Origin: Moringa oleifera
Lineage: Eukaryota; Streptophyta; Magnoliopsida; Brassicales; Moringaceae
Reading direction: 5' to 3'
Assembly (NCBI GenBank): GCA_021397835.1
Contig: JAJFZO010000747.1
Span: 7,274,501 to 7,338,500, forward strand
Length of the DNA: 64,000 nt
Shown here: piece by piece, positions 63,782 to 64,000 of the stretch
Position numbering within the stretch: the first letter of the stretch is position 1
Layout: each line of letters opens with the position of its first letter
Notes under the pieces: generated by a model
Told to the model about the DNA's origin: nothing
Seen by the model: only the letters and a program-made list of their open reading frames with translations
The model's database searches: none
Position numbers and translations under genes: made by a program

Positions 63782-64000
63782 AGAGTGAGTCACATGACTA
63801 TATATATCTAAAAATATTTAAACATTGAAGGTTAATTTAAAATACTATTATTCACATATTGGTTAAAACAATTTGTAAATTGAAGTTATAAATGAGTATC
63901 AATTTCACAATCAGTTATACATGGACAAAATCCTCACAATTGAGAAATATAAATCCTGTAAACCATTAGTTTTTCATAAATAAGTATCTTAGGAGATCCC

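Larger units (their letters stand above)
60650..64000 (-). mobile_element. CACTA (En/Spm) transposon relic, copy B, running off the right edge
   Basis: Subterminal-type repeats (tagcgat, tcgcaaa, ttagtgataa, ttgtcatt) fill 60650-60960. On the minus strand a Transposase_24 remnant lies at about 61160-62150 and a TNP2-like (DUF4216 region) remnant at about 63080-63660. That is the order expected for a minus-strand CACTA element, with TNP2 before the Transposase_24 gene. Both are broken by stops. The 5' end is outside the window. It shares many phrases with copy A at 20740-23165. Confidence 0.6.

Overview
The window is nuclear DNA from a flowering plant, almost certainly a eudicot. It is AT-rich, its genes have many small introns with GT..AG borders, it holds a calmodulin with the plant-type Cys in EF-hand 1, and most of the space is filled with decayed plant transposons (Ty3/gypsy, hAT, CACTA, LINE). 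No bacterial-type feature, CRISPR array, rRNA or tRNA gene was recognised.

Three intact protein genes can be rebuilt exon by exon. (1) 9608-14811, minus strand: an 11-exon, 360-residue POTRA-less Omp85 beta-barrel protein of the chloroplast outer envelope, like Arabidopsis P39/P36. (2) 31879-33803, plus strand: a two-exon calmodulin of 149 codons. (3) 37035-47268, minus strand: the beta subunit of SnRK1 (AKINbeta/KINbeta1-2 type, 277 residues) with an N-myristoylation start, a CBM48 domain and a C-terminal ASC domain. A likely last exon of a fourth, unidentified plus-strand gene lies at 7058-7140 and converges on the Omp85 gene.

Layout. 1-6300: decayed minus-strand Ty3/gypsy element of the Tat/Athila branch, with a 424-bp hAT-like MITE nested in it between perfect 8-bp target duplications. 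7058-15060: the two convergent genes. 15060-31650: gene-free repeat land with gypsy gag, RNase H and integrase relics on both strands, a CACTA relic and two related LTR/leader blocks. 31650-34060: calmodulin. 37035-47268: the SnRK1 beta gene. Its third intron is swollen to 6.9 kb by a chromovirus (37591-42839) whose two LTRs, primer-binding site and chromodomain are still visible, plus a LINE piece. 47488-50642: a degenerate hAT transposon ending about 220 bp upstream of the beta-subunit start codon. 51548-52129: a short deletion derivative of the same hAT family. 52130-57600: AT-rich, nothing recognised. 57600-60645: an inverted-repeat element, possibly CACTA-bounded, that encloses a rearranged fragment of plastid ndhB. 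60650-64000: a second CACTA relic with Transposase_24 and TNP2-like pieces, running off the right edge.

The genes do not form a pathway; each is an independent housekeeping or signalling locus. The most unusual observation is the plastid ndhB fragment with an internal inversion, flanked by inverted arrays of a short repeat. No wholly new functional system is claimed.
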